A DNA stretch of 64,000 nt from Pseudomonas knackmussii B13 (GCF_000689415.1 NZ_HG322950.1:1488001-1552000), one strand, 5' to 3'; positions 49,704 through 58,123 are shown, numbered from the stretch's first letter. The notes: generated from the sequence alone by a model not told the origin. Numbers and translations are program-made.

Positions 49704-50303
49704 TTACCAGATCTTGTACACCTGCCCGGTCTGTGCGCCTTCCACGCTGCGCGCGAAGCCCAGCGCCGCGTCGGCCGCCAGCACCGGCTTGAAGCCGCGG
49801 AAGAAGGGCGCATAGCCCTCCATCGACTCCACCAGCACGTTCGGGCTGACCGCGTTGATCCGCTGGCCGCGCGGCAGTTCCAGGGCTGCACTGCGGACGA
49901 AGCCTTCCACCGCGGCGTTGACCATGGTCGCCGAGCTGCCGAAGCGGATCGGGTCTTCGCTGAGGATGCCGGTGGTCAGGGTGAAGGAGGCGCCGTCGTT
50001 GGCGTAGCGGCTGCCGATCAGCACCAGGTTGACCTGGCCCATCAGCTTGTCCTTCAGGCCGACGGCGAATTCGGCTTCGCCCATCTCGGACAGCGCGCCG
50101 AAGTGCACCTTGCCGGCGGCGCTGACCAGCGCGTCGAACGAGCCGACCTTGTCGAACAGCGCCTGGATCGAGGCGCTGTCGGTGATGTCCACGTTGAAGT
50201 CGCCGCTGCTGCGGCCGACGCGGATGATCTCGTGACGCTGGCCCAGCTCGTTGGCCACGGCCTGGCCGAGGGTACCGCTGGCTCCGATGAGGATGATCTT
50301 CAT
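49704..50303 (-). CDS. Short-chain dehydrogenase/reductase
   Basis: This 199-residue compact SDR has the NAD(P)-binding LIGASGTLGQAVANELG motif at the N-terminus, SAAGKVHFG (the NNAG equivalent), and a catalytic region that does not match Tyr-x-x-x-Lys well (TMVNAAVEGFVRSAALELPRGQRINAVSPNV). The classical Tyr is replaced around SSATMVNAAVEG, so activity is uncertain. It is divergent from the LysR gene at 50409, which probably regulates it. Confidence 0.85.
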   Translation of the reverse strand: MKIILIGASGTLGQAVANELGQRHEIIRVGRSSGDFNVDITDSASIQALFDKVGSFDALVSAAGKVHFGALSEMGEAEFAVGLKDKLMGQVNLVLIGSRYANDGASFTLTTGILSEDPIRFGSSATMVNAAVEGFVRSAALELPRGQRINAVSPNVLVESMEGYAPFFRGFKPVLAADAALGFARSVEGAQTGQVYKIW

Positions 50304-50408
50304 GTTGGCTCCTGCTGTTGGGGGAAAGTGACGGAGCCAGTCTAGGGGCGTATTTTGTTTTGATAATCCGGGCAATCGGCAACCTTTGGTTTTCATGGGG
50401 AAACAATA

Positions 50409-51323
50409 ATGGGCGAACTGGAAGATCTGTCGGCCTTCGCCGTGCTGCTGGAAAGCGGCAGCTTCACCCGCGCCGCCGAGCGCCTGGGCTGTAGCAAGGG
50501 GCAGTTGTCCAAGCGCATCAGCGCGCTCGAACAGGCCCTGGGCGTGACCCTGCTGCACCGCACCACGCGGCGCCTGTCGCTGACCGCCGCCGGCAGCGCG
50601 CTGCTGCCCGAGGCGCAGGCGCTCAATGCGCAGGCCGCGCGTGCCCGCCAGGCTGTGGCGCGGATGCAGGAGCAGGAGCACGGCACCGTACGCCTCACGG
50701 TGCCGGTGTCGCTGGGGGAAACCTTCTTCGATGCCTGGCTGGTGGAGTTCTCCCGCGCACACCCGGACATCCGCCTGGAGCTGGACCTGGCCAACGACCG
50801 CCGCGACCTGGTGGCCGACGGTTTCGACCTGGCGATCCGCTCCGGCATGGCCGGTGACGAGCGTTTAGTCGCACGGCCGCTGTTCGCCCTGCAGGAGCTG
50901 ACCTGCGCCGCGCCACAGTACCTGGCCGAGCACGGCGAGCCGACGACGCCGGCGGAGCTGGCGCAGCACAACTGCCTGCTCAATACCCACTATGCCGACC
51001 ACGAGCAGTGGCTCTACCAGCGCCGACACGAACTCTTCCGCGTGCCGGTTTCCGGCGTGCTGGCGAGCAATCACTACACCCTGCTGAAGAAGGCCGCGCT
51101 GGCCGGCGTCGGCATCGTCCGCCTGCCGTCCTACATGATTCACGACGAACTCGCCGCCGGCCGCCTGCGCTGGCTGCTGTGCGACTACCAGACGCGGACA
51201 TCGCCGGTGTATCTCGTGCACCCGTACCAGGGCGGCCTGCCGCGCCGCACCCAGTTGCTGATGGACTACCTGCTGCGCTGGTTCGAGCGCAGCCGCCAGC
51301 GCCTGCTGGAATTGCAGGGCTGA
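50409..51323 (+). CDS. LysR-family transcriptional regulator
   Basis: This 304-residue regulator has an N-terminal winged HTH (LEDLSAFAVLLESGSFTRAAERLGCSKGQLSKRISALEQALG, about 5-47) and a C-terminal LysR substrate domain of the CrgA/PA-type group. It is divergent from the SDR gene across 105 bases, the usual arrangement for LysR control of its neighbour. The inducer is unknown. Confidence 0.93.
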   Translation: MGELEDLSAFAVLLESGSFTRAAERLGCSKGQLSKRISALEQALGVTLLHRTTRRLSLTAAGSALLPEAQALNAQAARARQAVARMQEQEHGTVRLTVPVSLGETFFDAWLVEFSRAHPDIRLELDLANDRRDLVADGFDLAIRSGMAGDERLVARPLFALQELTCAAPQYLAEHGEPTTPAELAQHNCLLNTHYADHEQWLYQRRHELFRVPVSGVLASNHYTLLKKAALAGVGIVRLPSYMIHDELAAGRLRWLLCDYQTRTSPVYLVHPYQGGLPRRTQLLMDYLLRWFERSRQRLLELQG

Positions 51324-51330
51324 GCCCGTC

Positions 51331-51399
51331 GTTCAGCTCCGTTCAGGTTCATTCAGCTTCGTTCAGCGGAGGTTCAGAGAGGGTTCAGGGGACGTTCAG
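51331..51399 (+). promoter_or_regulatory. Seven helically phased GTTCAG direct repeats
   Basis: Copies start at 51331, 51341, 51351 (ATTCAG), 51361, 51372, 51383 and 51394, with steps of 10, 10, 10, 11, 11 and 11 bases. The array ends 54 bases before the slyB2 start. About one copy per helical turn is the geometry used by OmpR/PhoB-family response regulators. A PhoP-type regulator is the inferred binder because of the genes downstream. Confidence 0.8.
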
Positions 51400-51453
51400 T
51401 GGGCGAGGAATAGGCTTTGTCCATCGTCTTCAAACGTCCGCGAGGACCTGAAC

Positions 51454-51921
51454 ATGAAAGCCACTCAAACCCTTCTGATCGCTGCCTTTACTGCCAGTGC
51501 GCTGGTTCTTACCGGCTGCGCCTCGAACCTCTCCGGTAGCAGCTACTCCCGCGCCGACGCCCGCGCCGTGCAGACCGTGCGCATGGGCACCATCGAGTCG
51601 CTGCGCCCGGTACAGATCGAGGGCACCAAGACGCCGATCGGCACCCTGGCCGGCGCCGCCGTCGGTGGCATCGCCGGTAGCGGTATCGGCGGCGGGCGCG
51701 GGGCGAGCATCGCCACCATCCTCGGCGGCGTGGCCGGCGGGGCTGCCGGTTCGGCCATCGAGGAAGGCGTCACTCGTACCCAGGGCGTGGAAATCGTGGT
51801 TCGCGAAGACAGCGGCATCTCCCGCGCCTATGTCCAGGCGGTGGACCCGTCGCAGCGGTTCAACATCGGCGACCGTGTACGCATCATGAGCGTCAACGGT
51901 GCCAGCCGCGTGACCCTGTAA
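51454..51921 (+). CDS. SlyB-like glycine-zipper lipoprotein (copy 2)
   Basis: This 155-residue paralogue of the protein at 39799 has lipobox LTGC and shares SSYSRADARAVQTVRMGTIESLRPVQIEGTKTPIG, the glycine zipper AGAAVGGIAGSGIGGGRG and the C-terminal VRIMSVNGASRV. It is followed 20 bases later by the PagP-like gene with its own ribosome site, and preceded by the GTTCAG array. In enterics slyB belongs to the PhoPQ regulon, which fits this context. Confidence 0.9.
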   Translation: MKATQTLLIAAFTASALVLTGCASNLSGSSYSRADARAVQTVRMGTIESLRPVQIEGTKTPIGTLAGAAVGGIAGSGIGGGRGASIATILGGVAGGAAGSAIEEGVTRTQGVEIVVREDSGISRAYVQAVDPSQRFNIGDRVRIMSVNGASRVTL

Positions 51922-51941
51922 CCCGCTGATTCGGAGGCATC

Positions 51942-52406
51942 ATGAAACCCCTCGTCCTTTTCGTCGTCCTGATGCTTGGTATGCCCCTCGCCTGGTCCGG
52001 CGAGGGGGACGGCGACTACTGGTACCTGCAGACCAGCGTCATAACCCGCCACTGGCACCACGATCCCGACCACAACAACCACCAGGACCTCATTGGTCTG
52101 GAGCGCAACCGCGCTGACGGCTGGCTGGTGGGGGGCGCGACCTTCCGCAACTCGTTCAGCCAGCGCTCGAACTATGTCTACGCGGGCAAGCGCTACGAGA
52201 TGGCCGACTCGCCGCTGTACTTCAAGGTCACCGCCGGTGCCCTGCAGGGCTACCATGGCAAGTACCGCGACAAAATCCCGCTCAACCACTACGGCGTGGC
52301 GCCGGCGGTGATTCCCTCGGTAGGCGCACAGTTCGGCCGCTTCGGCGCCGAGTTCGTGGTGCTGGGCAACTCCGCCGGGATGATCAACGTGGGGGTGCGC
52401 CTGTAA
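51942..52406 (+). CDS. PagP-like lipid A palmitoyltransferase (divergent type)
   Basis: This 154-residue exported protein has a signal peptide (about 1-19). The mature part has TSVITRHWHHDPDHNNHQDLIGLE (His37 as candidate catalytic residue), FRNSFSQRSNYVYAGKRYE (Asn70-Ser71 near the E. coli Asp-Ser position) and GVAPAVIPSVGAQFGRFGAE. Alternating polar/apolar strands suggest a small outer-membrane barrel. It resembles the divergent Pseudomonas PagP that adds palmitate to lipid A. Some databases label this family differently, so the enzymatic call is inference. CGGAGG precedes the ATG. Confidence 0.75.
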   Translation: MKPLVLFVVLMLGMPLAWSGEGDGDYWYLQTSVITRHWHHDPDHNNHQDLIGLERNRADGWLVGGATFRNSFSQRSNYVYAGKRYEMADSPLYFKVTAGALQGYHGKYRDKIPLNHYGVAPAVIPSVGAQFGRFGAEFVVLGNSAGMINVGVRL

Positions 52407-52419
52407 GGGCGCAACTCGT

Positions 52420-53742
52420 TCAGCCGACGACTTCGGTGAGGGCGGCGTCCAGTGTGTCGATCAGCAGGTCGGCGTGCTCTCGTTCGAAGGCCAGCAGCGG
52501 ACGGATCTTCAGGATGTTCTCCAGTGGGCCGGCGGCGCTGATCAGCACGCCACGCTCGCGCATGGCATTGACCACCTGGCGCGTCTGCGCGGCGGCCGGT
52601 GCCTTGCTTTCGCGGTCGCTCACCAGCTCCACACCCAGGAACAGCCCGGCGCCGCGTACGTCGCCGATCAGCGGGTGACGCTCCGCCAGGCGACGGAAGC
52701 CCTGCAGCAGGTAGTCGCCGATTTCCGCCGAACGCTGTTGCAGCTTCTCCTCGCGAATCACGTTCAGCACCGCCTGGCCGGCGGCACAGGACACCGGGTT
52801 GCCGCCGAAGGTGTTGAAGTAGCGCACGCTGCGGCCGAAGCTCGCGAGCACTTCCGGGCGCGCCACTACGCCGGCGATGGGCTGGCCGTTGCCCATCGGC
52901 TTGCCGAGGGTGACCAGGTCCGGCAGCACGCCGTGGCGCTGGAAGCCCCACATGTGCGCGCCGGTACGGGCGAAACCGCATTGCACCTCGTCCGCTATGT
53001 AGAGCAGGCCTTCGGCGCGGGCCAAGGCCACCGCCTCGGCGAGGAAGCCGGCCGGCTCGGCGAAGACGCCGTCGCTGGCGAAGATGCCATCCAGCAGCAG
53101 GGCCGCCGGCTTGATGCCTTTGGCGCGCAGGTCGGCGATGGCCGCGCGTATGTCTTCGGCAAATAGCCGGCCGACGTTTTCCGCACCCAGCCGGTAAGCG
53201 TCGGGTGCACGCACGGTGCGCGCGTGGGCGGGCAGGGTGATGCCGCTGCCAAGGGACGGCGAGAGGGCGGAGATGTCGCCGGTGACGCCGTGGTAGGCGA
53301 AGCGCGTGATGATCACGCCGGTGCCGCCGGTATGGTGACGGGCGATGCGCAGGGCCAGGTCGTTGGCCTCGCTGCCGGTGCAGGTGAACATGACCTGGCC
53401 GAGTTCGGCGGGGAAGGTCGACAGCAGGTCTTCGGCGTAGTCGAGGATGCCTTCCTGCAGGTAGCGGGTGTGGGTGTTCAACACGGCCGCCTGTTCGGCA
53501 ATGGCCTGCACCACGCGTGGGTGGCAATGGCCGATGGAGGCGACGTTGTTGTAGGCGTCCAGGTAGCGCCTGCCCTGTTCGTCGTAGAGCCATACGCCGT
53601 CGCCGCGAACGGTGTGCAGCGGGCGTTCGTAGAACAGCCGGTAGGCCGGGCCGAGCAGGCGCTCGCGGCGTTCGATCAGGCTGCGTTCCTTCTCGCTCAG
53701 GCGCTCGCCGTCGGCCGAGCTGTAGCCGTTGATCATGGTCAT
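52420..53742 (-). CDS. Class III aminotransferase / phospholyase-like PLP enzyme
   Basis: This 440-residue fold-type I PLP enzyme has CTGSEANDLALRIAR, DEVQCGFARTG (Asp251) and the Schiff-base Lys281 in LGKPMGNGQPIAG. It belongs to the group that includes ethanolamine-phosphate and 5-phosphohydroxylysine phospholyases (AGXT2L-like), besides ordinary omega-aminotransferases. The adjoining kinase, joined by a four-base overlap, favours a phospholyase acting on a phosphorylated amino alcohol. The true reaction is not shown. Confidence 0.85.
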   Translation of the reverse strand: MTMINGYSSADGERLSEKERSLIERRERLLGPAYRLFYERPLHTVRGDGVWLYDEQGRRYLDAYNNVASIGHCHPRVVQAIAEQAAVLNTHTRYLQEGILDYAEDLLSTFPAELGQVMFTCTGSEANDLALRIARHHTGGTGVIITRFAYHGVTGDISALSPSLGSGITLPAHARTVRAPDAYRLGAENVGRLFAEDIRAAIADLRAKGIKPAALLLDGIFASDGVFAEPAGFLAEAVALARAEGLLYIADEVQCGFARTGAHMWGFQRHGVLPDLVTLGKPMGNGQPIAGVVARPEVLASFGRSVRYFNTFGGNPVSCAAGQAVLNVIREEKLQQRSAEIGDYLLQGFRRLAERHPLIGDVRGAGLFLGVELVSDRESKAPAAAQTRQVVNAMRERGVLISAAGPLENILKIRPLLAFEREHADLLIDTLDAALTEVVG

Positions 53743-54803
53743 GCGTGGGACTCCTCTTGGCAGGCGCGGGCGATACGCTCGCGCGCCTCGGAACGGGATA
53801 GTGCGGCCAGTCCCTGCAGGCTGGCGCGGGCCTGGTGGGCGTTGCGCAGGATGTAGTCGCGGTTCTCCGGGTGCAGGCTGGCGCGCCAGGCAGTGATGCT
53901 CAGGGTCATTACCAGGCGGGTGGCCATGAGGTCGGCGAGGATCGCCTGCTCGACCTCCTGCAGCGGGTTGCGTGAGTGGTAGGCGGCGATGAACTCCAGG
54001 GCTGGGGCAAGCACGTCGCCCTCGGTGCCCAGTTGGTAGGCAGCGGCCACGCCCAGCTCATTGATCAGCGGTGCGTAGACCATGTCGCCGAAGTCGAGGA
54101 TGTTGCGCAGCACCTCGGGGTGCTCCGCATCGACGATCACGTTGTGCGGGTTGAGGTCGTTGTGGATGACCTGGGCGCGCAGCTCTTTCTGCAGAGGCAG
54201 AGCGTGGGTCTCGAAGGCGTCGAGGCTGCGCTCGACCAGTGCGCGTTCGTCAGCGTTCTCGATGTGCTGCAGCAGCGGGCGCAGGCGCGCGGCTTGCTGC
54301 ATGTCCCAGAGCAACTCGTGGCCGGAAGCGGGATGGCTGTAGCCGTGCAGCGCCAGGTCCAGGCGCGCCAGGGCGTCACCGAGATTGCGCCGCAGCGCCG
54401 GGCTGCGTTGCTTGATGCGATGCAGCGGCAGGCCTTCGACGAAGGACAACAGCCGCGCCAGCATGCGCTGGCCGTCCACTTCCACCCAACCCTGATAGTT
54501 GCCTTCTTGGTCGGGGTAGACGCGTTGCACTGGCAGCGTCGGGTCGGCTTGCTGCACGCGGAGCAGGGCGCCGGTCTGGAAGTCCACCACCTGTACATCT
54601 TCCAGCGGGTGGGAAAGCTTGAGCAGGCAGGCCGAGCCGTCGGTGCGGGTGATCTGGAAGTTCAGGTCGCGCTCGCCGGCCAGGCGTAGCAGCTCGCCGC
54701 GCTCGGCGAAGCGTTCGGCGGCGATGGCGGCGGCCTGTTCGAGGCTGACCTGCGCCTGGGCCGCTTCCAGCAGCGGATCATGGGCGGGCGCGTTCAACGG
54801 CAT
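53739..54803 (-). CDS. APH-fold kinase (hydroxylysine/homoserine kinase-like)
   Basis: This 354-residue aminoglycoside phosphotransferase-fold kinase has the Brenner-type catalytic loop VIHNDLNPHNVIV (His214, Asp216) and metal-binding LDFGDM (Asp237). It is not a resistance gene by context: its ATGA overlap with a class III PLP enzyme mirrors the hydroxylysine kinase and phosphohydroxylysine lyase pair. The ATG at 54803 is chosen because the upstream in-frame sequence is not protein-like. Confidence 0.82.
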   Translation of the reverse strand: MPLNAPAHDPLLEAAQAQVSLEQAAAIAAERFAERGELLRLAGERDLNFQITRTDGSACLLKLSHPLEDVQVVDFQTGALLRVQQADPTLPVQRVYPDQEGNYQGWVEVDGQRMLARLLSFVEGLPLHRIKQRSPALRRNLGDALARLDLALHGYSHPASGHELLWDMQQAARLRPLLQHIENADERALVERSLDAFETHALPLQKELRAQVIHNDLNPHNVIVDAEHPEVLRNILDFGDMVYAPLINELGVAAAYQLGTEGDVLAPALEFIAAYHSRNPLQEVEQAILADLMATRLVMTLSITAWRASLHPENRDYILRNAHQARASLQGLAALSRSEARERIARACQEESHA

Positions 54804-54898
54804 GGGCTTGGCTCCGGGCGGAAGAGGGTGGGGGACTGCGGCATGCGCGCGGGCTCCGGTTCTTGTCGTTCTTGTCTGGCGGCCATTAAAGCACATTA

Positions 54899-54920
54899 AA
54901 AACATGATGCATCATGTTTT
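54899..54920. promoter_or_regulatory. Perfect 22-bp palindrome, probable GntR operator
   Basis: Two half-sites AAAACATGATG / CATCATGTTTT form an uninterrupted palindrome in the divergent gap between the kinase and SDR genes. The flanks are AT-rich (CATTAAAGCACATT), suitable for overlapping promoters in both directions. The GntR protein encoded at 55777 is the obvious candidate binder. Confidence 0.8.
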
Positions 54921-54983
54921 ATTTTCGCTCGAACGGGTCCATCATGCCTGGCATCCACAGGCCCGAATGGACGGATCGCACCC

Positions 54984-55718
54984 ATGAGCCAAGCCAAGAC
55001 CCTGCTGCTGACCGGCGCCAGCCGCGGCATCGGCCACGCCACCGTGAAGCACTTCAACGCCGCCGGCTGGCGCATCTTCACCGCCTCGCGGCAAAGCTGG
55101 GTGGACGACTGCCCCTGGGCCGAGGGCCTGCTCAACCACATCCACCTCGACCTGGAAGACATCGACAGCGTCGAGCGCGCCCTGCCGGCGATCCGCGAGA
55201 AGCTCGGCGGCCGCCTGGATGCCCTGGTGAACAACGCCGGCATCTCGCCCAAGGGCCCGGAAGGGCAGCGCATGGGCGTGCTGGAAAGCGACTACGGCAC
55301 CTGGCTGAAGGTCTTCAACGTCAACCTGTTCTCCACCGCACTGCTGGCGCGCGGGCTGTTCGATGAGCTGAAAGCGGCTCAGGGCACGGTCATCAACGTC
55401 ACTTCCATCGCCGGTTCGCGGGTGCATCCCTTCGCAGGGGTCGCCTACGCCTCGTCGAAGGCCGCGCTGGCGGCGCTGACCCGCGAGATGGCCTACGACT
55501 TCGGCCGCCACGGCGTGCGCGTCAACGCCATCGCGCCGGGGGAGATCGACACCTCGATCCTGTCCTCGGGCACCGAGCTGATCGTCGAGCGTGACATTCC
55601 CATGCACCGCCTGGGCAAACCGGAGGAGGTGGCCTCGCTGATCCATTTCCTCTGCACCCAGGGGGCGTCCTACGTGAATGGCGCGGAAATCCACGTCAAC
55701 GGCGGTCAGCACGTCTGA
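54984..55718 (+). CDS. Short-chain dehydrogenase/reductase
   Basis: This 244-residue classical SDR has TGASRGIG (cofactor), VNNAGIS, catalytic Ser in NVTSIAGS, Tyr-x-x-x-Lys as YASSKAAL, and a C-terminal NGAEIHVNGGQHV. It is the first gene of the plus-strand arm of the cluster, divergent from the kinase. It probably oxidises or reduces an intermediate of the same pathway. Confidence 0.92.
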   Translation: MSQAKTLLLTGASRGIGHATVKHFNAAGWRIFTASRQSWVDDCPWAEGLLNHIHLDLEDIDSVERALPAIREKLGGRLDALVNNAGISPKGPEGQRMGVLESDYGTWLKVFNVNLFSTALLARGLFDELKAAQGTVINVTSIAGSRVHPFAGVAYASSKAALAALTREMAYDFGRHGVRVNAIAPGEIDTSILSSGTELIVERDIPMHRLGKPEEVASLIHFLCTQGASYVNGAEIHVNGGQHV

Positions 55719-55776
55719 GCTGGCAAATCACCGCGCAAATGCCCATCATCCCGCCGCGAACCCGGACGAGCCGCCC

Positions 55777-56460
55777 ATGAACTATCCCATCGAAGGCATC
55801 ACCCACTCCCTGCTGGGCAGTAGCGTCTATGCGCTGCTCCGCGAAGCGCTGATCACCGGGCGCTTCCAGCCCGACGACCGCCTGCGCATCCGCGACCTGG
55901 CGCAGCAGCTGGGCACCAGCGTGACGCCGGTGCGCGATGCCATCCTGCAGCTGGCCAAGGAGCAGGCGCTGGTGCTCAAGACCCCGCGCGACATCCGCGT
56001 GCCGGTGCTCAGCCAGGCGCAGTACCTGGAGATCCGCAGCATCCGCGTCGCCCTCGAAGGGCTGGCGGCGGAAACCGCGGCGGCTCGCGCCGATGCCGAG
56101 CAACTGGCGATGCTGGAGGCGAACATCCGCGACAACCTCGCGGCCATCCACGCCGACGACCAGATCGCGGCGTTGAAGCTCAACCAGGCCTTCCACTTCG
56201 CCCTCGCCGACATCGCCGGGATGCCGCTGCTGAGGAGCTTCCTCGACAGCCTGTGGATGCGCACCGGCCCGCTGATCGCCCGCGCCTACGGCAGCTTCAA
56301 CGAGCGCATGGCGGTGGAGCACCACTGGGAAGTGCTGCACGCCCTGCAAGAAGGCGACGGCGCCGCGGCGCGCGCGGCCATCTGCGCCGACCTCACCGAC
56401 GGCAGCCAGAAGATGCTGGAGTTCATCGCCCAGGTGGAGGAGACGCTGGCCGCCGACTGA
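55777..56460 (+). CDS. GntR/FadR-family transcriptional regulator
   Basis: This 227-residue regulator has an N-terminal winged HTH (SVYALLREALITGRFQPDDRLRIRDLAQQLGTSVTPVRDAILQL) and a C-terminal FCD ligand domain with the usual His residues (NQAFHFALADIA and HHWEVLHAL) that bind metal or carboxylate effectors. It follows the SDR gene by 58 bases, so it is likely co-transcribed and autoregulated through the palindrome at 54899. Confidence 0.92.
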   Translation: MNYPIEGITHSLLGSSVYALLREALITGRFQPDDRLRIRDLAQQLGTSVTPVRDAILQLAKEQALVLKTPRDIRVPVLSQAQYLEIRSIRVALEGLAAETAAARADAEQLAMLEANIRDNLAAIHADDQIAALKLNQAFHFALADIAGMPLLRSFLDSLWMRTGPLIARAYGSFNERMAVEHHWEVLHALQEGDGAAARAAICADLTDGSQKMLEFIAQVEETLAAD

Positions 56461-56470
56461 CGGTCTCTTC

Positions 56471-56563
56471 GTAGGCGCGGACTCATCCGCGAATTGTCGT
56501 AGCGATATTTCCCTGTAGGAGCGCGCCATGCGCGCGAATCGCGGCCATGGGCCGCTCCTACAG
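56471..56563. repeat. Double REP element
   Basis: A degenerate half unit (56471-56492, GTAGGCGCGGACTCATCC...) is followed by a complete palindrome (about 56511-56563) with inner GCGCGCCATGCGCGC. It has the same organisation as the pair at 49591. Confidence 0.82.
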
Positions 56564-56607
56564 CGAGCCAGGAGGCACCCGCCGAAGCCGGTCATGCGAA
56601 GCCCATA

Positions 56608-56633
56608 AAAAACGGCCCCGAAGGGCCGTTTTT
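56608..56633. terminator. Bidirectional terminator between gntR and braG
   Basis: An 11-bp stem (56608-56618 with 56623-56633) with a CGAA loop has A and T runs on both sides. It serves both convergent units. Confidence 0.9.
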
Positions 56634-56650
56634 CTTGCCTGCGAAAAGGC

Positions 56651-57352
56651 TCAACCGCCCAGGTAAGCGTCGCGTACCTTGGGGTTGACCAGCAGGTTGG
56701 CGCCGGTGTCCTGCATCACGATGCGACCGTTCTCCAGCACGTAGCCGCGGTCGGCGAGCTTCAGCGCCTGGTTGGCGTTCTGCTCGACGAGGAAGACGGT
56801 CACGCCTTCGCTGCGCAGCTGTTCGATGATGTCGAAGATCTGCTGGATGATGATCGGCGCCAGGCCCAGGGACGGCTCGTCGAGCAGCAGTAGCTTTGGC
56901 TTGCTCATCAGCGCACGGCCGATGGCGAGCATCTGCTGTTCGCCGCCGGACATGGTGCCGCCGCGCTGGTTGAAGCGCTCCTTCAGGCGCGGGAACAGCC
57001 CGAGGACGCGCTCCATCTGCTCGTCGTACTCGCCCTTGCTGGTGAAGAAGCCACCCATGGCGAGGTTTTCCTCGACGGTCAGGCGGGCGAACACGCGACG
57101 GCCTTCCGGCACCACCGCGATGCTCTTGCGCATGATGTGCGAGGACTCCTGGCCGACCAGTTCCTCACCGAGGTACTTGATGCTGCCGGAGGCCGCGCGC
57201 GGCGAGCCGCAGAGGGTCATCAGCAGGGTCGACTTGCCGGCGCCGTTGGCGCCGATCAGGGTGACGATCTCGCCCTGCTGCACTTCCATGCTGACTTCGT
57301 GCAGCGCCTGGATCTTGCCGTAGAAGGTGGAGACCTTGTCGAACTTCAGCAT
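56651..57352 (-). CDS. braG: Branched-chain amino acid ABC transporter ATPase (LivF-type)
   Basis: This 233-residue ATPase of the high-affinity Leu/Ile/Val importer has Walker A GANGAGKST, signature MSGGEQQMLAIGRAL and Walker B LLLLDEPSLGL. It is the last gene of the bra cluster, three bases after braF. Confidence 0.96.
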   Translation of the reverse strand: MLKFDKVSTFYGKIQALHEVSMEVQQGEIVTLIGANGAGKSTLLMTLCGSPRAASGSIKYLGEELVGQESSHIMRKSIAVVPEGRRVFARLTVEENLAMGGFFTSKGEYDEQMERVLGLFPRLKERFNQRGGTMSGGEQQMLAIGRALMSKPKLLLLDEPSLGLAPIIIQQIFDIIEQLRSEGVTVFLVEQNANQALKLADRGYVLENGRIVMQDTGANLLVNPKVRDAYLGG

Positions 57353-57355
57353 GGC

Positions 57356-58119
57356 TCAGGCCTCCCCCAGATAGGCTTTGATCACGTCCGGGTTGTCGCG
57401 GATCTGCTCCGGGGTACCGTCGGCCAGGGGAGTGCCCTGGTTGATCACGTAGATGTGGTCGGAAATGCTCATCACCAGCTTCATGTCGTGCTCGATCAGC
57501 AGCACGGTGACGTTGTGCTCGGCACGCAGCATGGCGATCAGTGCCTTGAGGTCATCTGTCTCGCGCGGGTTGAGACCGGCCGCCGGCTCGTCGAGCATGA
57601 GCAGTTGCGGGCGGGTCATCATGCAGCGGGCGATTTCCAGGCGGCGTTGCTGACCGTAGGCCAGGGTACCGGCCGGGCGGTTGGCGACTTCCTTCAGATT
57701 GACCACTTCCAGCCAGTGCGCCGCGTAATCCAGCGCCTCGGCTTCACTGCGGCGGAAGCTCGGTGTACGCAGCAGGCCGGCGAAGAAGTTGGTGTTGAGG
57801 TGGCGGTGCTGAGCGATCAGCAGGTTCTCCACCGCGGTCATGTCCTTGAACAGACGGACGTTCTGGAAGGTCCGCACCACGCCGCGGTGGGCGATCTTGT
57901 GGCCGGGCAGGCCGTGCACCGCTTCGCCGCGCAGGAGGATCTGGCCGCCGGTGGGCTGGTAGAAGCCGGTCAGGCAGTTGAACACCGTGGTCTTGCCGGC
58001 GCCGTTCGGGCCGATCATCGAGACCACCTGCTTTTCTTCAACGTTGAGGCTCACCCCGTTGACGGCCAGCAGGCCGCCGAAGCGCATGGTCAAGCCGCTT
58101 ACTTCGAGAATCGGTCGGC

Positions 58120-58123
<4 letters not shown>
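57356..58123 (-). CDS. braF: Branched-chain amino acid ABC transporter ATPase (LivG-type)
   Basis: This 255-residue ATPase has Walker A GPNGAGKTT, the signature-like LAYGQQRRLEIARCM and Walker B LLMLDEPAAGL, with the LivG-specific C-terminal DNPDVIKAYLGEA. It overlaps braE by four bases. Confidence 0.96.

Noticed and set aside
51331..51399. GTTCAG repeats as a CRISPR array or satellite
   Set aside because: The unit is only 6 bp with 4-5 bp spacers, far too short for CRISPR. The strict helical spacing and promoter position fit an operator.
53739..54803. Aminoglycoside resistance gene
   Set aside because: The fold is that of aminoglycoside phosphotransferases, but the operon overlap with a PLP enzyme and the absence of any mobile context point to metabolic kinase activity.
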